Shown here: positions 8,736 through 17,788 of the stretch, one piece after another
Numbering within the stretch: position 1 is the stretch's first letter
Layout: every line of letters begins with the position of its first letter
Source of the DNA: Collimonas silvisoli
Lineage (GTDB): Bacteria > Pseudomonadota > Gammaproteobacteria > Burkholderiales > Burkholderiaceae_D
Direction: 5' to 3'
NCBI RefSeq assembly: GCF_018305005.1
Contig: NZ_JAGQEG010000029.1
Location: forward strand, 1-59,998
Length of the DNA stretch: 59,998 nucleotides
The notes under the pieces: model-generated
What the model was told of the DNA's origin: nothing
Databases searched by the model: none
Seen by the model: the letters and a program-made list of their open reading frames with translations, nothing else
Translations under genes and position numbers: made by a program

Positions 8736-9461
8736 ATGCCGCATCCCACCTCACTGTCCAGTTTTGCCGCCGGCGCTCGCGATACCATGCCGATGCTGGT
8801 TGGCGCGGCGCCGTTCGGCGTGATTTTCGGTGCGCTGGCGGCCGCCGGCCCGCTGGCGCCGTGGCAAGGCCAGCTGATGTCGCTAGGCGTGTTTGCCGGC
8901 TCCAGCCAATTCATTGCGGTCGGCCTGGCGGCAGGGCAGGTTGGTCTGCTGGTGATCTGGATGGCTACCTTCATCGTCAATCTGCGCCACATGCTGTATG
9001 CGGCGACCCTGCTGCCGCATGTCAGCCATTTGCCGGCGCGCTGGCGCTTCTTGCTAGGATTTTTGCTGACAGACGAAACCTTCGCCGTGATGAACGCCTA
9101 CTACCTGAAGCACCCCCATGTACCGCAAGGCCATTGGTATTTCCTGGGATCGGGCTTGTCCATGTACGGCAACTGGCAGTTGTGGACACTGGTCGGCTTA
9201 CTGTTCGGCACGGCGTTTCCGCAATTGCAAACGCTGGGGCTGGATTTTGCGATGGTGGCGACTTTCATCGCGATTGTAGTGCCGCAGCTGTTTCGCTTGC
9301 CGCAACTGGCTGCCGCGTTCGCCGCCGGCGTGTGCGCCTGGTTCTTGCGCGACCTGCCCTACAAACTGGGTTTGCTGGCAGCGATCATGGCGGGCGTCAG
9401 CGTCGGTCTGGCGCTATCGCACTGGCAAGCGCTGAAACGTTTTGCGAGGAGAAAAGCATGA
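8736..9461 (+). CDS. azlC: AzlC-family branched-chain amino-acid export subunit
   Basis: 241 residues, strongly hydrophobic, with about six membrane segments. The AzlC hallmark lies in residues 20-60 (AAPFGVIFGALA, FAGSSQFIAVG) and NLRHMLYAATL follows. With AzlD it exports branched-chain amino acids or analogues. The stop overlaps the AzlD start in an ATGA junction, so translation is coupled. It lies divergently from an amino-acid racemase-type gene, which suggests a shared theme of amino-acid detoxification (inference). Confidence 0.92.
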   Translation: MPHPTSLSSFAAGARDTMPMLVGAAPFGVIFGALAAAGPLAPWQGQLMSLGVFAGSSQFIAVGLAAGQVGLLVIWMATFIVNLRHMLYAATLLPHVSHLPARWRFLLGFLLTDETFAVMNAYYLKHPHVPQGHWYFLGSGLSMYGNWQLWTLVGLLFGTAFPQLQTLGLDFAMVATFIAIVVPQLFRLPQLAAAFAAGVCAWFLRDLPYKLGLLAAIMAGVSVGLALSHWQALKRFARRKA

Positions 9462-9784
9462 TGTACACCCTGATGATAATCGGCATGGCGCTGATCACTG
9501 TATTCATCAAGGCGGCGATTTTCATGCTCGGCGAGCGCGCCGCGTTTCCGATCTGGCTGAAGGAAGGGCTGGCCTTCGTGCCGGTCACCGTGCTGACGGC
9601 GATTATCGTGCCGATGGTGCTGGCGCCGCATGGTCAGGGCATCGAGCTGAGCTGGCGCAATCCGCAATTGATGGCTGCCATCGCCACGGTTCTGGTATGC
9701 GCCGGGACGCGCCGGCAATTGCTGACCATCATGGTCGGACTGGTGGTGTTTTTTGCCTGGCAGTTCGGAGTGCTGGGGCGCTAG
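9458..9784 (+). CDS. azlD: AzlD-family small subunit of the amino-acid exporter
   Basis: 108 residues with three to four membrane helices (MIIGMALITVFIKAAIFML, VPVTVLTAIIVPMVLAP, TIMVGLVVFFAWQFGVL). AzlD is the small obligate partner of AzlC. GAGGAG inside the azlC end serves as ribosome site; the ATG at 9458 overlaps the azlC stop by four bases, and the next ATG (9461) is an equal alternative. Convergent with amtB, only 19 bp between stops. Confidence 0.9.
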   Translation: MMYTLMIIGMALITVFIKAAIFMLGERAAFPIWLKEGLAFVPVTVLTAIIVPMVLAPHGQGIELSWRNPQLMAAIATVLVCAGTRRQLLTIMVGLVVFFAWQFGVLGR

Positions 9785-9803
9785 AGCGTTTGCCGCGATT
9801 TGA

Positions 9804-11042
9804 TCAGGCATGCAGGTAAGCGTCTTCACCATGCAATTCTTCATCCATGCGATCTTGCGTCTCGGCGCCGACCTTGACCGGGGTGAACAGATTGATCAGC
9901 CACAGCATGCCGTAGGTAAAGGCAAACGCCCAGATGCCGGACAAGATTACCGCGCCGCATTGGGCCAAGAAGAAAGAGCTATTCCCCAGCAATAAGCCAT
10001 CGGCGCCATTGGCGTTCCATGCTTTCGATGCAAACACGCCGAGCAGGATGGTGCCGGCCATGCCGCCAACGCCATGGACACCCCAGACATCCAGCGCATC
10101 GTCCCAGCCCAGCCGGTTTTTGAGTGCAACGGCATAGAAACAAATCAAGCCGGCGCAAATGCCGATCACTGCCGCCGTGCCGAGAGAGACATAACCGGCG
10201 GCCGGTGTGATGGTCGCCAGGCCAGCCACGCCGCCTGTCAGCAGGCCGACGAATTTCGGCTTCTTATGATAGAACCACTCGATAAACAGCCAGGTGATAG
10301 CGCCGAAGGATGCCGCGATGTCGGTATTCAGGAAAGCCGAAGCGGTGACGGCATCGACACGGAATTCGGAGCCGGCGTTAAACCCATACCAGCCGAACCA
10401 CAGCAAGCCCGAACCCAATGCGATCAATGGCACGTTATGCGGCTTGAGTTCCACCTTCTGGCGACGGCCGACGTACAGTACCGATGCAAGGGCGGCAAAG
10501 CCGGCGGTGTTATGCACCACAATCCCGCCCGCATAATCGAGCACGCCCCATTTGGCAAACAGGCCATCGGGGCTCCACACCATGTGCACAAACGGGAAGT
10601 ACACAAAGATCAGCCAGCCGGTCAGGAACAGGAAATAGGCCTTGAAGGTGACGCGGTTGGCAAAGGCGCCGGTAATCAGCGCCGGCGTAATGATGGCGAA
10701 CATCATCTGGTAGGCCACGTGCACGATCAGCGGAATGCCGGCGTCGTTGCCGGTGTACATGCTCTCCAGGGTGACGCCTTGCAGGAAAGCGTAGTAGGTC
10801 GGATCGCCGATGACGCCATGCCAGGACGGACCGAAGCACATCGAGTAGCCGAAGGCGAACCACAGCACGGTGGTCCAGCCTAGCGAGATGAAACTCTGCA
10901 TCATGATGGCCAGCACATTCTTGCGTCCGACCAGGCCGCCATAGAAGAATGCGAGTCCGGGCGTCATCAGCATTACCAGGCTCGAACAAAGCAGCATGAA
11001 TGCGGTATTGCCGATATTGATCGGCATGATTGAAGGTGTCAT
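9804..11042 (-). CDS. amtB: Ammonium transporter (Amt/MEP family)
   Basis: 412 residues with eleven predicted membrane helices. It conducts ammonium/ammonia through the inner membrane. Seen: the pore twin-His signatures in HNTAGFAAL (about 165) and HGVGGMAGT (about 310), and FFYGGLVGRKNVL near the N-terminus. The C-terminal cytoplasmic tail ends DRMDEELHGEDAYLHA; such tails bind GlnK in relatives. No long signal peptide precedes the first helix, unlike E. coli AmtB. No glnK lies next to it, so the PII partner must be elsewhere. Confidence 0.93.
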   Translation of the reverse strand: MTPSIMPINIGNTAFMLLCSSLVMLMTPGLAFFYGGLVGRKNVLAIMMQSFISLGWTTVLWFAFGYSMCFGPSWHGVIGDPTYYAFLQGVTLESMYTGNDAGIPLIVHVAYQMMFAIITPALITGAFANRVTFKAYFLFLTGWLIFVYFPFVHMVWSPDGLFAKWGVLDYAGGIVVHNTAGFAALASVLYVGRRQKVELKPHNVPLIALGSGLLWFGWYGFNAGSEFRVDAVTASAFLNTDIAASFGAITWLFIEWFYHKKPKFVGLLTGGVAGLATITPAAGYVSLGTAAVIGICAGLICFYAVALKNRLGWDDALDVWGVHGVGGMAGTILLGVFASKAWNANGADGLLLGNSSFFLAQCGAVILSGIWAFAFTYGMLWLINLFTPVKVGAETQDRMDEELHGEDAYLHA

Positions 11043-11494
11043 GGATAACTTCGTCTAATTGTTTTAATGGAAATAAGGGGCAGGCTTAAACGATTCCGGC
11101 ATCGGCATGGCATACCCGACCCAGGAGACATGACATGCTATAGATAAGGAAGTCCTTATAGAAGACGACAAAAAATCCGCTTATCCGGTATCTGAAGTAT
11201 TGAATCCTGCGCGGCTTGGAATTTTGTCGCTGGATTCGACATCACCGCCAGCTCAGGCCGCTCAGCTGCGCAGCCAAACTCATCGGTTCTCACCATCCGG
11301 TTCTAACCGTCCTCCTCGTGACAAAACGGTCACGGAATCTTCATACCCCTGAAATATTTCACCGCAATACTTCGCTACATCCAAAAGATGCATGGCGGTA
11401 ACACATGGCTGAAATCAAACCAGTCCTGGCCGCCCCTCCGAAGTAAATCCCTTCATCACGCGACGCCTACTCTCATAAGGAAAACAGGATCATC
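11043..11494. other. Intergenic region between amtB and phospholipase C
   Basis: 452 bp serving two divergent genes. It holds a palindrome ATAAGGA-AG-TCCTTAT at 11144-11159, extended by CTATA/TATAG, a Pho-box-like stretch at 11316-11344 and a 12-bp perfect palindrome TGAAATATTTCA at 11350-11361. No sigma-54 promoter of TGGCAC-N5-TTGC form was found for amtB. No convincing coding frame. Confidence 0.5.
11316..11344 (+). promoter_or_regulatory. Candidate Pho box upstream of phospholipase C
   Basis: CGGTCAC-GGAA-TCTTCAT (11327-11344) matches the 7-4-7 direct-repeat layout of PhoB boxes (CTGTCAY with a 4-base spacer) at about 10 of 14 repeat positions, and a TCGTGAC half-site precedes it by 11 bases. 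Phosphate-starvation control is known for this enzyme family, which supports the reading. Found by eye only. Confidence 0.35.
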
Positions 11495-13678
11495 ATGACC
11501 AAGAAAAACCGACGCCATTTCTTGCGCACCGCCGGCACTGCGCTCGCCGCCACCGCCTATTCGGCCACTGCCGGCGCGGCCATCCCGGAGGCCATCCGCA
11601 GGGCGCTGGCGATTCCCGCCAATAACAAGACCGGCACTATCCGCGACGTCGAGCACGTCGTCATCCTGATGCAGGAAAACCGCTCCTTCGATCATTATTT
11701 CGGCACGCTCAACGGCGTGCGCGGCTTTGGCGATCGCTTCCCGATCCCGCTGGCAGGCAAGCGCAATGTGCTGCAACAGACTTACACCGACAAGACCACC
11801 AAACAATCGCGCGTGATCCTGCCTTACCATCTCGACAGCAAGATCGGCAACGCCCAGCGGGTCCACGGCACCGGCCACTTCTACGACAACGCGCAGGACG
11901 CCTGGGACTTGGGGCGCATGAGCAACTGGCCGACCTACAAGCAGACGCAATCGATGGGTTATTACACCTCGGCCGAGCTGGATTTCCAGTTCGCGCTGGC
12001 GAATGCCTTCACCGTGTGCGACGCCTACCATTGCTCGTTCCACGGCGGCACCAATCCTAACCGGATATTCCACTGGACAGGAAGCAATGACCCCACGGGA
12101 AAAAATGGCGGCCCGGTCATCGATAACAGCCAGGACCACCTGGAGCCCTCTACCGACGCCACCAGCTACAGCTGGAAAACTTACCCCGAGCGTCTGCAAA
12201 AAGAAGGCGTGTCGTGGAAGGTCTACCAGAACATGCCGGACAATTTCACCGACAATCCGCTGGCCGGCTTCGTCGCCTATCGCCAGTCCAATGAACAGCG
12301 CGGCAATGCGGTCGACGGCTCTCCTTTTCCGCCTTATCAGCCTAGCGACGACAGCAGCAATCCATTGTTCAAAGGAGTCGGCAACACGATGCCGGATGGC
12401 GGCTTCCTGGCGGCCTTGCGGGAAGACATCGGCGCCGGCACGCTGCCGCAGGTGTCCTGGATCGTGGCGCCCGCGGATTACAGCGAACACCCGGGACCGT
12501 CCAGCCCGGTGCAGGGCGCCTGGTACATCCAGGAAGTGTTGAATGCATTGACCGCTAACCCGGCGGTGTGGAGCAAGACGGTGCTGCTGGTTAATTTCGA
12601 TGAGAACGATGGTTTCTTCGATCACGTGCCGCCGCCTTGCGCTCCGGCTTTTGATGGCGATCAGTTGGCCGGCCATTCCAGCATCGCCACCGATGGCGAA
12701 TACTATTCAAAAGCGGCAGCGGCTGCTTACGAAAAACATCCTTACGGCCCTGGTCCGCGAGTACCGATGTATGTGATATCGCCATGGAGCCGTGGCGGCT
12801 GGGTCAATTCGCAAGTGTTCGATCACACCTCGGTACTGCGCTTTCTCGAAGCACGCTTCCATGTCAAGGAAGAAAACATCACGCCTTATCGCCGCGCCGT
12901 CTGCGGCGATTTGCTGTCAGCCTTCAACTTCGTCAATCCGAATCACGAAGTCTTGCCGACGCTGCCGAAACGCACACGGGCAGAAGCTGACGCTGTGCGC
13001 GCTCAGCAAGAAAAATTGCAGCAGGTTGCGTTGCCGGCTGAAGGCACTCAGGTGTTTCCGATGCAGGCGGCCGGCGTCAGGCCTTCGCGTGCTTTGCCCT
13101 ACGAGCTGCACGCCAGCGCCCGGGTCGATGTCAGGAACACCAAGATCAACCTGGGTTTCCGCAATACCGGCAGAGCTGCAGCGGTGTTCCATGTTTACGA
13201 TCGGCTGCACCTGGATCGGGTGCCGCGTCGTTATGCGCTGGAAGCCGGCAAGGAATGGCAAGACAGCTGGGATCTGAATGCGGACCGCGGCGCTTACGAT
13301 TTGTGGGTGCTGGGGCCGAACGGGTTTCATCGAGCGTTCCAGGGCAATCTGGCCGCGCTGTCTGCCGCGGAGTCGGCTGAACCTGAAGTGCGGCTTAGCT
13401 ACGATATCTTCAGCAAGCGGATTGCTCTGACGATGGCGAACCGGGGCGAGAAAGCTTGTATCGTCACGGTCAAGCCGAATGCTTATCGCAAGGCGGGACC
13501 GTGGACTTTCCAGGTTCCGGCGGGCATGCAGCTGGATCAGCATTGGCCGGTTGGGGCGCAGGGCAACTGGTATGATTTTACGGCGACGGTGGCGCTGGGG
13601 GGATTCAGCCGGCGCTTTGCCGGGCGTATGGAGACGGGCGCGCATGGGGTTAGTGATCCGGCGATGGCGGCTACCTGA
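11495..13678 (+). CDS. plcN: Phosphocholine-specific phospholipase C, Tat-exported
   Basis: 727 residues. It hydrolyses phosphatidylcholine or related lipids and releases phosphocholine outside the cell. A Tat signal covers about 1-30 (RRHFLR motif then Ala-rich core). The phosphoesterase catalytic domain spans about 45-470: HVVILMQENRSFDHYFGTL near its start, with further metal-site motifs SFHGGTNPNR and LLVNFDENDGFFDHV. Two C-terminal DUF756-type beta domains follow (about 520-720). AAGGA precedes the ATG. Hemolytic (PlcH) and non-hemolytic (PlcN) paralogues cannot be separated by eye. Confidence 0.92.
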   Translation: MTKKNRRHFLRTAGTALAATAYSATAGAAIPEAIRRALAIPANNKTGTIRDVEHVVILMQENRSFDHYFGTLNGVRGFGDRFPIPLAGKRNVLQQTYTDKTTKQSRVILPYHLDSKIGNAQRVHGTGHFYDNAQDAWDLGRMSNWPTYKQTQSMGYYTSAELDFQFALANAFTVCDAYHCSFHGGTNPNRIFHWTGSNDPTGKNGGPVIDNSQDHLEPSTDATSYSWKTYPERLQKEGVSWKVYQNMPDNFTDNPLAGFVAYRQSNEQRGNAVDGSPFPPYQPSDDSSNPLFKGVGNTMPDGGFLAALREDIGAGTLPQVSWIVAPADYSEHPGPSSPVQGAWYIQEVLNALTANPAVWSKTVLLVNFDENDGFFDHVPPPCAPAFDGDQLAGHSSIATDGEYYSKAAAAAYEKHPYGPGPRVPMYVISPWSRGGWVNSQVFDHTSVLRFLEARFHVKEENITPYRRAVCGDLLSAFNFVNPNHEVLPTLPKRTRAEADAVRAQQEKLQQVALPAEGTQVFPMQAAGVRPSRALPYELHASARVDVRNTKINLGFRNTGRAAAVFHVYDRLHLDRVPRRYALEAGKEWQDSWDLNADRGAYDLWVLGPNGFHRAFQGNLAALSAAESAEPEVRLSYDIFSKRIALTMANRGEKACIVTVKPNAYRKAGPWTFQVPAGMQLDQHWPVGAQGNWYDFTATVALGGFSRRFAGRMETGAHGVSDPAMAAT

Positions 13679-13719
13679 AGCGCAAGGCGCAGGCGTGTGT
13701 ACTCCGTAGTCCGCTAAGC

Positions 13720-13772
13720 GGGGTCAGAGTGAAGTTCCGGCGTGAGGCTTGCCGAAAATTCACTCTGACCCC
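13720..13772. repeat. Inverted-repeat element with GGGGTCAGAGTGAA ends
   Basis: Perfect 14-bp terminal inverted repeats GGGGTCAGAGTGAA (13720-13733) and its complement (13759-13772) enclose 25 bases with a small CGGC/GCCG dyad. Ends of this sequence recur in betaproteobacterial genomes beside REP-associated transposases (from memory). It lies between the convergent plc and galM genes and could act as a bidirectional terminator. Confidence 0.7.
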
Positions 13773-13794
13773 GGTTAGCTGCAACCTTGAATTT

Positions 13795-14862
13795 TTAGCG
13801 TACCGATAATTGGTACGTTGTGGTTTGGCGGTATAGCTGGCCGGGGCGCAGGATGACGGCTTCGGCGTCGGGGCTGTTGATCTGGTTCGGGTAGGCTTGC
13901 GCTTCCAGGCAGAAGCCGTCGTGTATCGCATAGGGCTGGGCGGCGCGGCCGTGTATGCCGGCTAGAAAATTTCCGCTGTAGAACTGCAGGCCGTTTTCAG
14001 TGGTTGAGACCGACAGGTGGCGGCCGGAGCCGGGATCGTAGACGGTCGCCACTTCTCTTAATGGCTGCACGTTGCGGCTTTGGCCTGCAACATGGGTATC
14101 TTGATTTTGCGGACGCAGGCAATAGCAATGGTCGAAGCCGCCTGCCAGTTTTAGCTGGGTGTCGGGCCAGGCCAGGCGTGGGCCGATCGGCGCCGGCTGG
14201 CGGAAATCGAAGGCGCTGCCGGCGACATCGGCCAGCCCGGTCGGGATCAGCTGGCGGTCGATTTGCAGATATGCATCGGCGTCGATCGACAGGATGTGAT
14301 CGTAGATATCGCTGCCGCCGCCGCTCAGGTTGAAATAGCCGTGCGAGGTCAGGTTGAGCGGGGTCGGCGCATCGCTGCCGGCGCTGTAGTCTATGCTCAG
14401 GCGGCCGTCGTCGTCGAGACTGTACAAGACCGAAACCTGTACGGTGCCGGGAAAGCCGCCGTCGCCGTCGGGCGATTCCAGCGTCAGCCGCAATCCATCC
14501 CGGCCCGGTTCGGCCCGCCATTGCGCCAGATGAAAACCGGCGTCGCCGCCGTGCAGATGATTGTCGCCATCGTTGCGGTCGACCAGGTACTCGGCGCCAT
14601 CCACGCTGAAGCGCCCCTTGGCGATGCGGTTGCCCCAGCGTCCGACCAGGCTGCCGAAATACGGCGGGTTCTTTTGATAACCCTGGTGGTCCGGATAACC
14701 AAGCAGGATATCGGCAACCCGGCCATAACGGTCCGGCGCCCACCATGAGATCAGGGTGGCGCCACGGTCGCTGATCAAGACCCGCATGTCATGTGCATTG
14801 CGTAGCGTATACAGAGTGACGCCGGGTCCGGCAGGCGTGCTGGTGATAGGGATCTGTGTCAT
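13795..14862 (-). CDS. galM: Aldose 1-epimerase (mutarotase)
   Basis: 355 residues. It interconverts alpha and beta anomers of aldoses such as xylose and glucose. Seen: the N-terminal NRIAKGRFSVDG, DNHLHGGDAGFH with catalytic-region His, SHGYFNLSG with the second His, FDHCYCL, and C-terminal GIHGRAAQPYAIHDGFCLEAQAYP-type end containing the catalytic Glu (longest motif trimmed to positions 320-335). It lies 15 bp after xylR in the same direction, so mutarotation of xylose before isomerisation is the likely task. Confidence 0.93.
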   Translation of the reverse strand: MTQIPITSTPAGPGVTLYTLRNAHDMRVLISDRGATLISWWAPDRYGRVADILLGYPDHQGYQKNPPYFGSLVGRWGNRIAKGRFSVDGAEYLVDRNDGDNHLHGGDAGFHLAQWRAEPGRDGLRLTLESPDGDGGFPGTVQVSVLYSLDDDGRLSIDYSAGSDAPTPLNLTSHGYFNLSGGGSDIYDHILSIDADAYLQIDRQLIPTGLADVAGSAFDFRQPAPIGPRLAWPDTQLKLAGGFDHCYCLRPQNQDTHVAGQSRNVQPLREVATVYDPGSGRHLSVSTTENGLQFYSGNFLAGIHGRAAQPYAIHDGFCLEAQAYPNQINSPDAEAVILRPGQLYRQTTTYQLSVR

Positions 14863-14877
14863 CGTCGTCGGTTTCGG

Positions 14878-16131
14878 TTAGTTAAGTGACAGCGGGTTGG
14901 TGGCAGTGCTGGCGGCCGGCTGTTGCGGCAGTTCAGTCGACGCTGATCGGTCCTGGTATTCACGCGGGGTGCAGCCGAGCTCGCGCTTGAACACCGCATG
15001 CATGTATTGCACCGAGGTGAAACCGCAACTGACAGCAATCTCGGCAATGCCGCGCGGCGCGTGTTGCTCGTGCTCTTGGCGTTGCAGCATGTCCTTCGCC
15101 ACATCCAGCTTGAAGCGCAGGATTTCGTCATGTACGCTGCGTCCCAGTTCGCGGCGGAAATACCACTCCAGCGAAGAGCGCGAAACGCCGACATAGTCCG
15201 CCACCTGTTCGGTCTTGATGCCCTGGCAGGCGTACTGTCGGATGAAATGCATGGCTTGCATCACATGCGGATGATTGAGTGCTTCGTGGCGGCTGGACGC
15301 CAGCACATTGATGCCGGCCGGCGGTACCAGGATGCGCGCGCCGGCGAGGCGCGCGCCATGCAGCATCTGATGCAGCAGGTGGGCGGCGGTGCGGCCCATT
15401 TCACGCGTGCCCTGGATCACAGAACTGAGCGGAACCCGGGTCAGGATGCGCGCCAGCGGATCGTTGTCGATGCCGATCAGCGCCACTTGTTCCGGCACCG
15501 CGATGCCGGCGCACAGGCAAGCCTGCAATAGCTGGCGGGCGCGGGCGTCGCTGACGGCGATGATGCCGATCGGTTTGGGCAGGGTGCGCAGCCAGGCGAT
15601 CTGTTGTTCCACCGCGGTATCCCAGGACGGCGCGCTGGTGCCAACGCCGCGATAGATTTCACCTTGCATGCCGTCGCGTTGCATCAGATTTTCAAACGCC
15701 TTCTCGCGCTCCTGGGCCCAGCGGTTCACCGCCGCTTGCGGCAGGCTGAAACAGGCAAAGCGCTGCAGGCCGGCTTCGATCAAATGATCGTAGGCCAGTT
15801 TGACCAGTTTGAAATTATCGGTCGCGACATAGGGGATGTCGTCGGGGTAGCCACCTTCATCGGCATATGATCCGCCCACCGCCACCACCGGCAGACTGAC
15901 TCGCGCCAACGCTTCGCAAGCGGCCGGATCGTCGAAGTCGGCGATGATGCCATGGCCTTGCCAGCGTTCTATGCCTTGCAGGCGGCAACGAAAGTCTTCC
16001 TCCAAAAACAAATCCCAGGAGGCGCGCGTGCTGCTCAGGTATTCACCGATGCCGGCGATGATGTCGCGGTCGAAAATCTTGTTGCCGTTGAATAGCAAGG
16101 CGATGCGATGCACGGTTGGTATTTTTGTCAT
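14878..16131 (-). CDS. xylR: XylR-type AraC-family regulator of xylose use
   Basis: 417 residues. The N-terminal two-thirds is a LacI/periplasmic-binding-like sugar sensor (VHRIALLFNGNKIFDRDIIAG, HGIIADFDDP, IGIIAVSDARARQLL, LIGIDNDPLARI); residues about 295-400 form an AraC double helix-turn-helix (TEQVADYVGVSRSSLEWYFR, IAVSCGFTSVQYMHAVFKRE, CTPREYQ). This domain order is that of E. coli XylR. Divergent from xylA; galM follows in the same transcript. Likely a xylose-responsive activator. Confidence 0.93.
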   Translation of the reverse strand: MTKIPTVHRIALLFNGNKIFDRDIIAGIGEYLSSTRASWDLFLEEDFRCRLQGIERWQGHGIIADFDDPAACEALARVSLPVVAVGGSYADEGGYPDDIPYVATDNFKLVKLAYDHLIEAGLQRFACFSLPQAAVNRWAQEREKAFENLMQRDGMQGEIYRGVGTSAPSWDTAVEQQIAWLRTLPKPIGIIAVSDARARQLLQACLCAGIAVPEQVALIGIDNDPLARILTRVPLSSVIQGTREMGRTAAHLLHQMLHGARLAGARILVPPAGINVLASSRHEALNHPHVMQAMHFIRQYACQGIKTEQVADYVGVSRSSLEWYFRRELGRSVHDEILRFKLDVAKDMLQRQEHEQHAPRGIAEIAVSCGFTSVQYMHAVFKRELGCTPREYQDRSASTELPQQPAASTATNPLSLN

Positions 16132-16220
16132 TCTGCTGTCTCCTGGAGCGCCACACAGCTTGCCGGCCTTCTTTTGTCAATTTATCACTGCCGCCGACCT
16201 GTTTCGGTCCGTTCGCCACG

Positions 16221-16256
16221 ATTGTAGCGAAGCGCGCCGTTTTGTGCGCTTGCAAT
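16221..16256. promoter_or_regulatory. Dyad in the xylR-xylA divergent promoter, candidate XylR operator
   Basis: ATTG..AAGCGC (16221-16235) is mirrored by GCGCTT.CAAT (16246-16256), and a third related half (TTGTGAAGCGC) lies at 16293-16303. Repeated half-sites in this position fit an AraC-type operator. By-eye assignment; no sequence match to the E. coli site is claimed. Confidence 0.35.
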
Positions 16257-16378
16257 AGAAAGAATCGCTAGTGCACCTGGTGGATTTCGTAATTGTGAAG
16301 CGCCGTCCGCGGTTGCTAGTATTGCCCACATCAATGGCCCGCATCGACAACAAGCCGCCACCAGACAGGAGAGCCGCA

Positions 16379-17695
16379 ATGAGTTATTTCCCTTCCGTTA
16401 CACCGATCCGCTTCGAGGGCAGGCAGGCGCAAACGCCGTTGGCGTTTCGTCATTACGATGCTGACAAGCTGGTGCTGGGCAAACCAATGCGCGAGCACCT
16501 GCGCATGGCGGCATGCTATTGGCACAGCTTCGTCTGGCCCGGCTCCGACGTGTTCGGCGCGGGCACCTTCCGCCGCCCCTGGCAGGAAGGCGGCGACGCC
16601 ATGCAATTGGCGCACAAGAAGGCCGACGCCGCTTTCGAATTCTTCAGCAAGCTGGGCGTCGACTATTACACTTTCCATGACACGGATGTCGCGCCGGAAG
16701 GCGGCAGCCTGGCCGAATACCGCAACAACTTCGCGCAGATGCTGGATGTGCTGGAGCGCAAGCAGGAGCAAACAGGAGTACGCCTGCTGTGGGGCACCGC
16801 CAACTGCTTCAGCCATCCGCGTTTTGCCTCCGGCGCCGCCAGCAATCCCAATCCGGAATTGTTTGCCTACGCTGCCGCACAGGTATGCACGGCCATGAAT
16901 GCCACTCAGCGTCTGGGCGGCGCCAATTATGTGTTGTGGGGTGGCCGCGAAGGTTATGAAACCTTGCTCAATACCGATCTCAAGCGCGAGCGCGAGCAGC
17001 TTGGCCGCTTCATGCGGCTGGTGGTGGAGCACAAACACAAGATCGGTTTCAAGGGCACGCTGCTGATCGAGCCGAAACCGCAGGAACCGACCAAACATCA
17101 ATACGATTACGACAGCGCCACCGTCTACGGCTTTCTCAAGGATTATGGCCTGGAACGCGAGATCAAGGTGAATATCGAAGCCAACCACGCGACCTTGGCC
17201 GGGCATAGTTTTCATCATGAAATCGCTACTGCCGCCGCGCTGGGAATCCTGGGCAGCATCGACGCCAATCGCGGCGATCCGCAAAACGGCTGGGATACCG
17301 ATCAGTTCCCCAACAGCGTCGAGGAAATGACGCTGGCCACCTACGAAATCCTGAAAGCGGGCGGCTTTACCAGCGGCGGCTACAACTTCGATTCCAAGGT
17401 AAGGCGCCAGAGCCTGGATGAGGTCGATCTATTCCATGGCCACGTTGGCGCGATGGACGTGCTGGCTCTGTCGCTGGAGCGCGCCGCCGGCATGATCGAA
17501 AACGATCTGCTGGCAAAGTTCAAGGCCGAGCGTTACGCCGGATGGGATAGTGTTTTCGGGCAGGATGTGCTGGCCGGCAAGCTGAGTCTGAGCGACATCG
17601 CCGAACATGCTTTTGCCCGCCAGCTCAATCCGCAGGCGATCAGCGGCCGTCAGGAAATGCTGGAGAACCTGGTCAATCGGGTCATCTTCGGTTGA
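16379..17695 (+). CDS. xylA: Xylose isomerase
   Basis: 438 residues, the usual class II length. It converts D-xylose to D-xylulose in the cytosol with two divalent metals. Seen: [16 protein letters not shown] with the catalytic His and Asp, [42 protein letters not shown] with metal-ligand Glu, [35 protein letters not shown] and [13 protein letters not shown] 16379 follows CAGGAGAG; longer in-frame starts lack a site. First gene of the xylAFGH operon. No xylulokinase gene is in the window. Confidence 0.97.
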   Translation: MSYFPSVTPIRFEGRQAQTPLAFRHYDADKLVLGKPMREHLRMAACYWHSFVWPGSDVFGAGTFRRPWQEGGDAMQLAHKKADAAFEFFSKLGVDYYTFHDTDVAPEGGSLAEYRNNFAQMLDVLERKQEQTGVRLLWGTANCFSHPRFASGAASNPNPELFAYAAAQVCTAMNATQRLGGANYVLWGGREGYETLLNTDLKREREQLGRFMRLVVEHKHKIGFKGTLLIEPKPQEPTKHQYDYDSATVYGFLKDYGLEREIKVNIEANHATLAGHSFHHEIATAAALGILGSIDANRGDPQNGWDTDQFPNSVEEMTLATYEILKAGGFTSGGYNFDSKVRRQSLDEVDLFHGHVGAMDVLALSLERAAGMIENDLLAKFKAERYAGWDSVFGQDVLAGKLSLSDIAEHAFARQLNPQAISGRQEMLENLVNRVIFG

Positions 17696-17788
17696 TGTGA
17701 AATGGTGTTGCAGTCGAAGTTGATACGACGAAGTTAATACGCTGATGCGATGAGCTTTAAATCAAAACCAATGACAGGAGACGCAGCA

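Noticed and set aside
10074..10883. 269-codon frame antisense to amtB
   Set aside because: Mirror of a strongly conserved transporter in high-GC DNA; composition is His/Gln/Arg-rich with no domain.
11043..11200. Sigma-54 promoter for amtB
   Set aside because: Expected for a nitrogen-regulated transporter, but no TGGCAC-N5-TTGC match was found on the minus strand.
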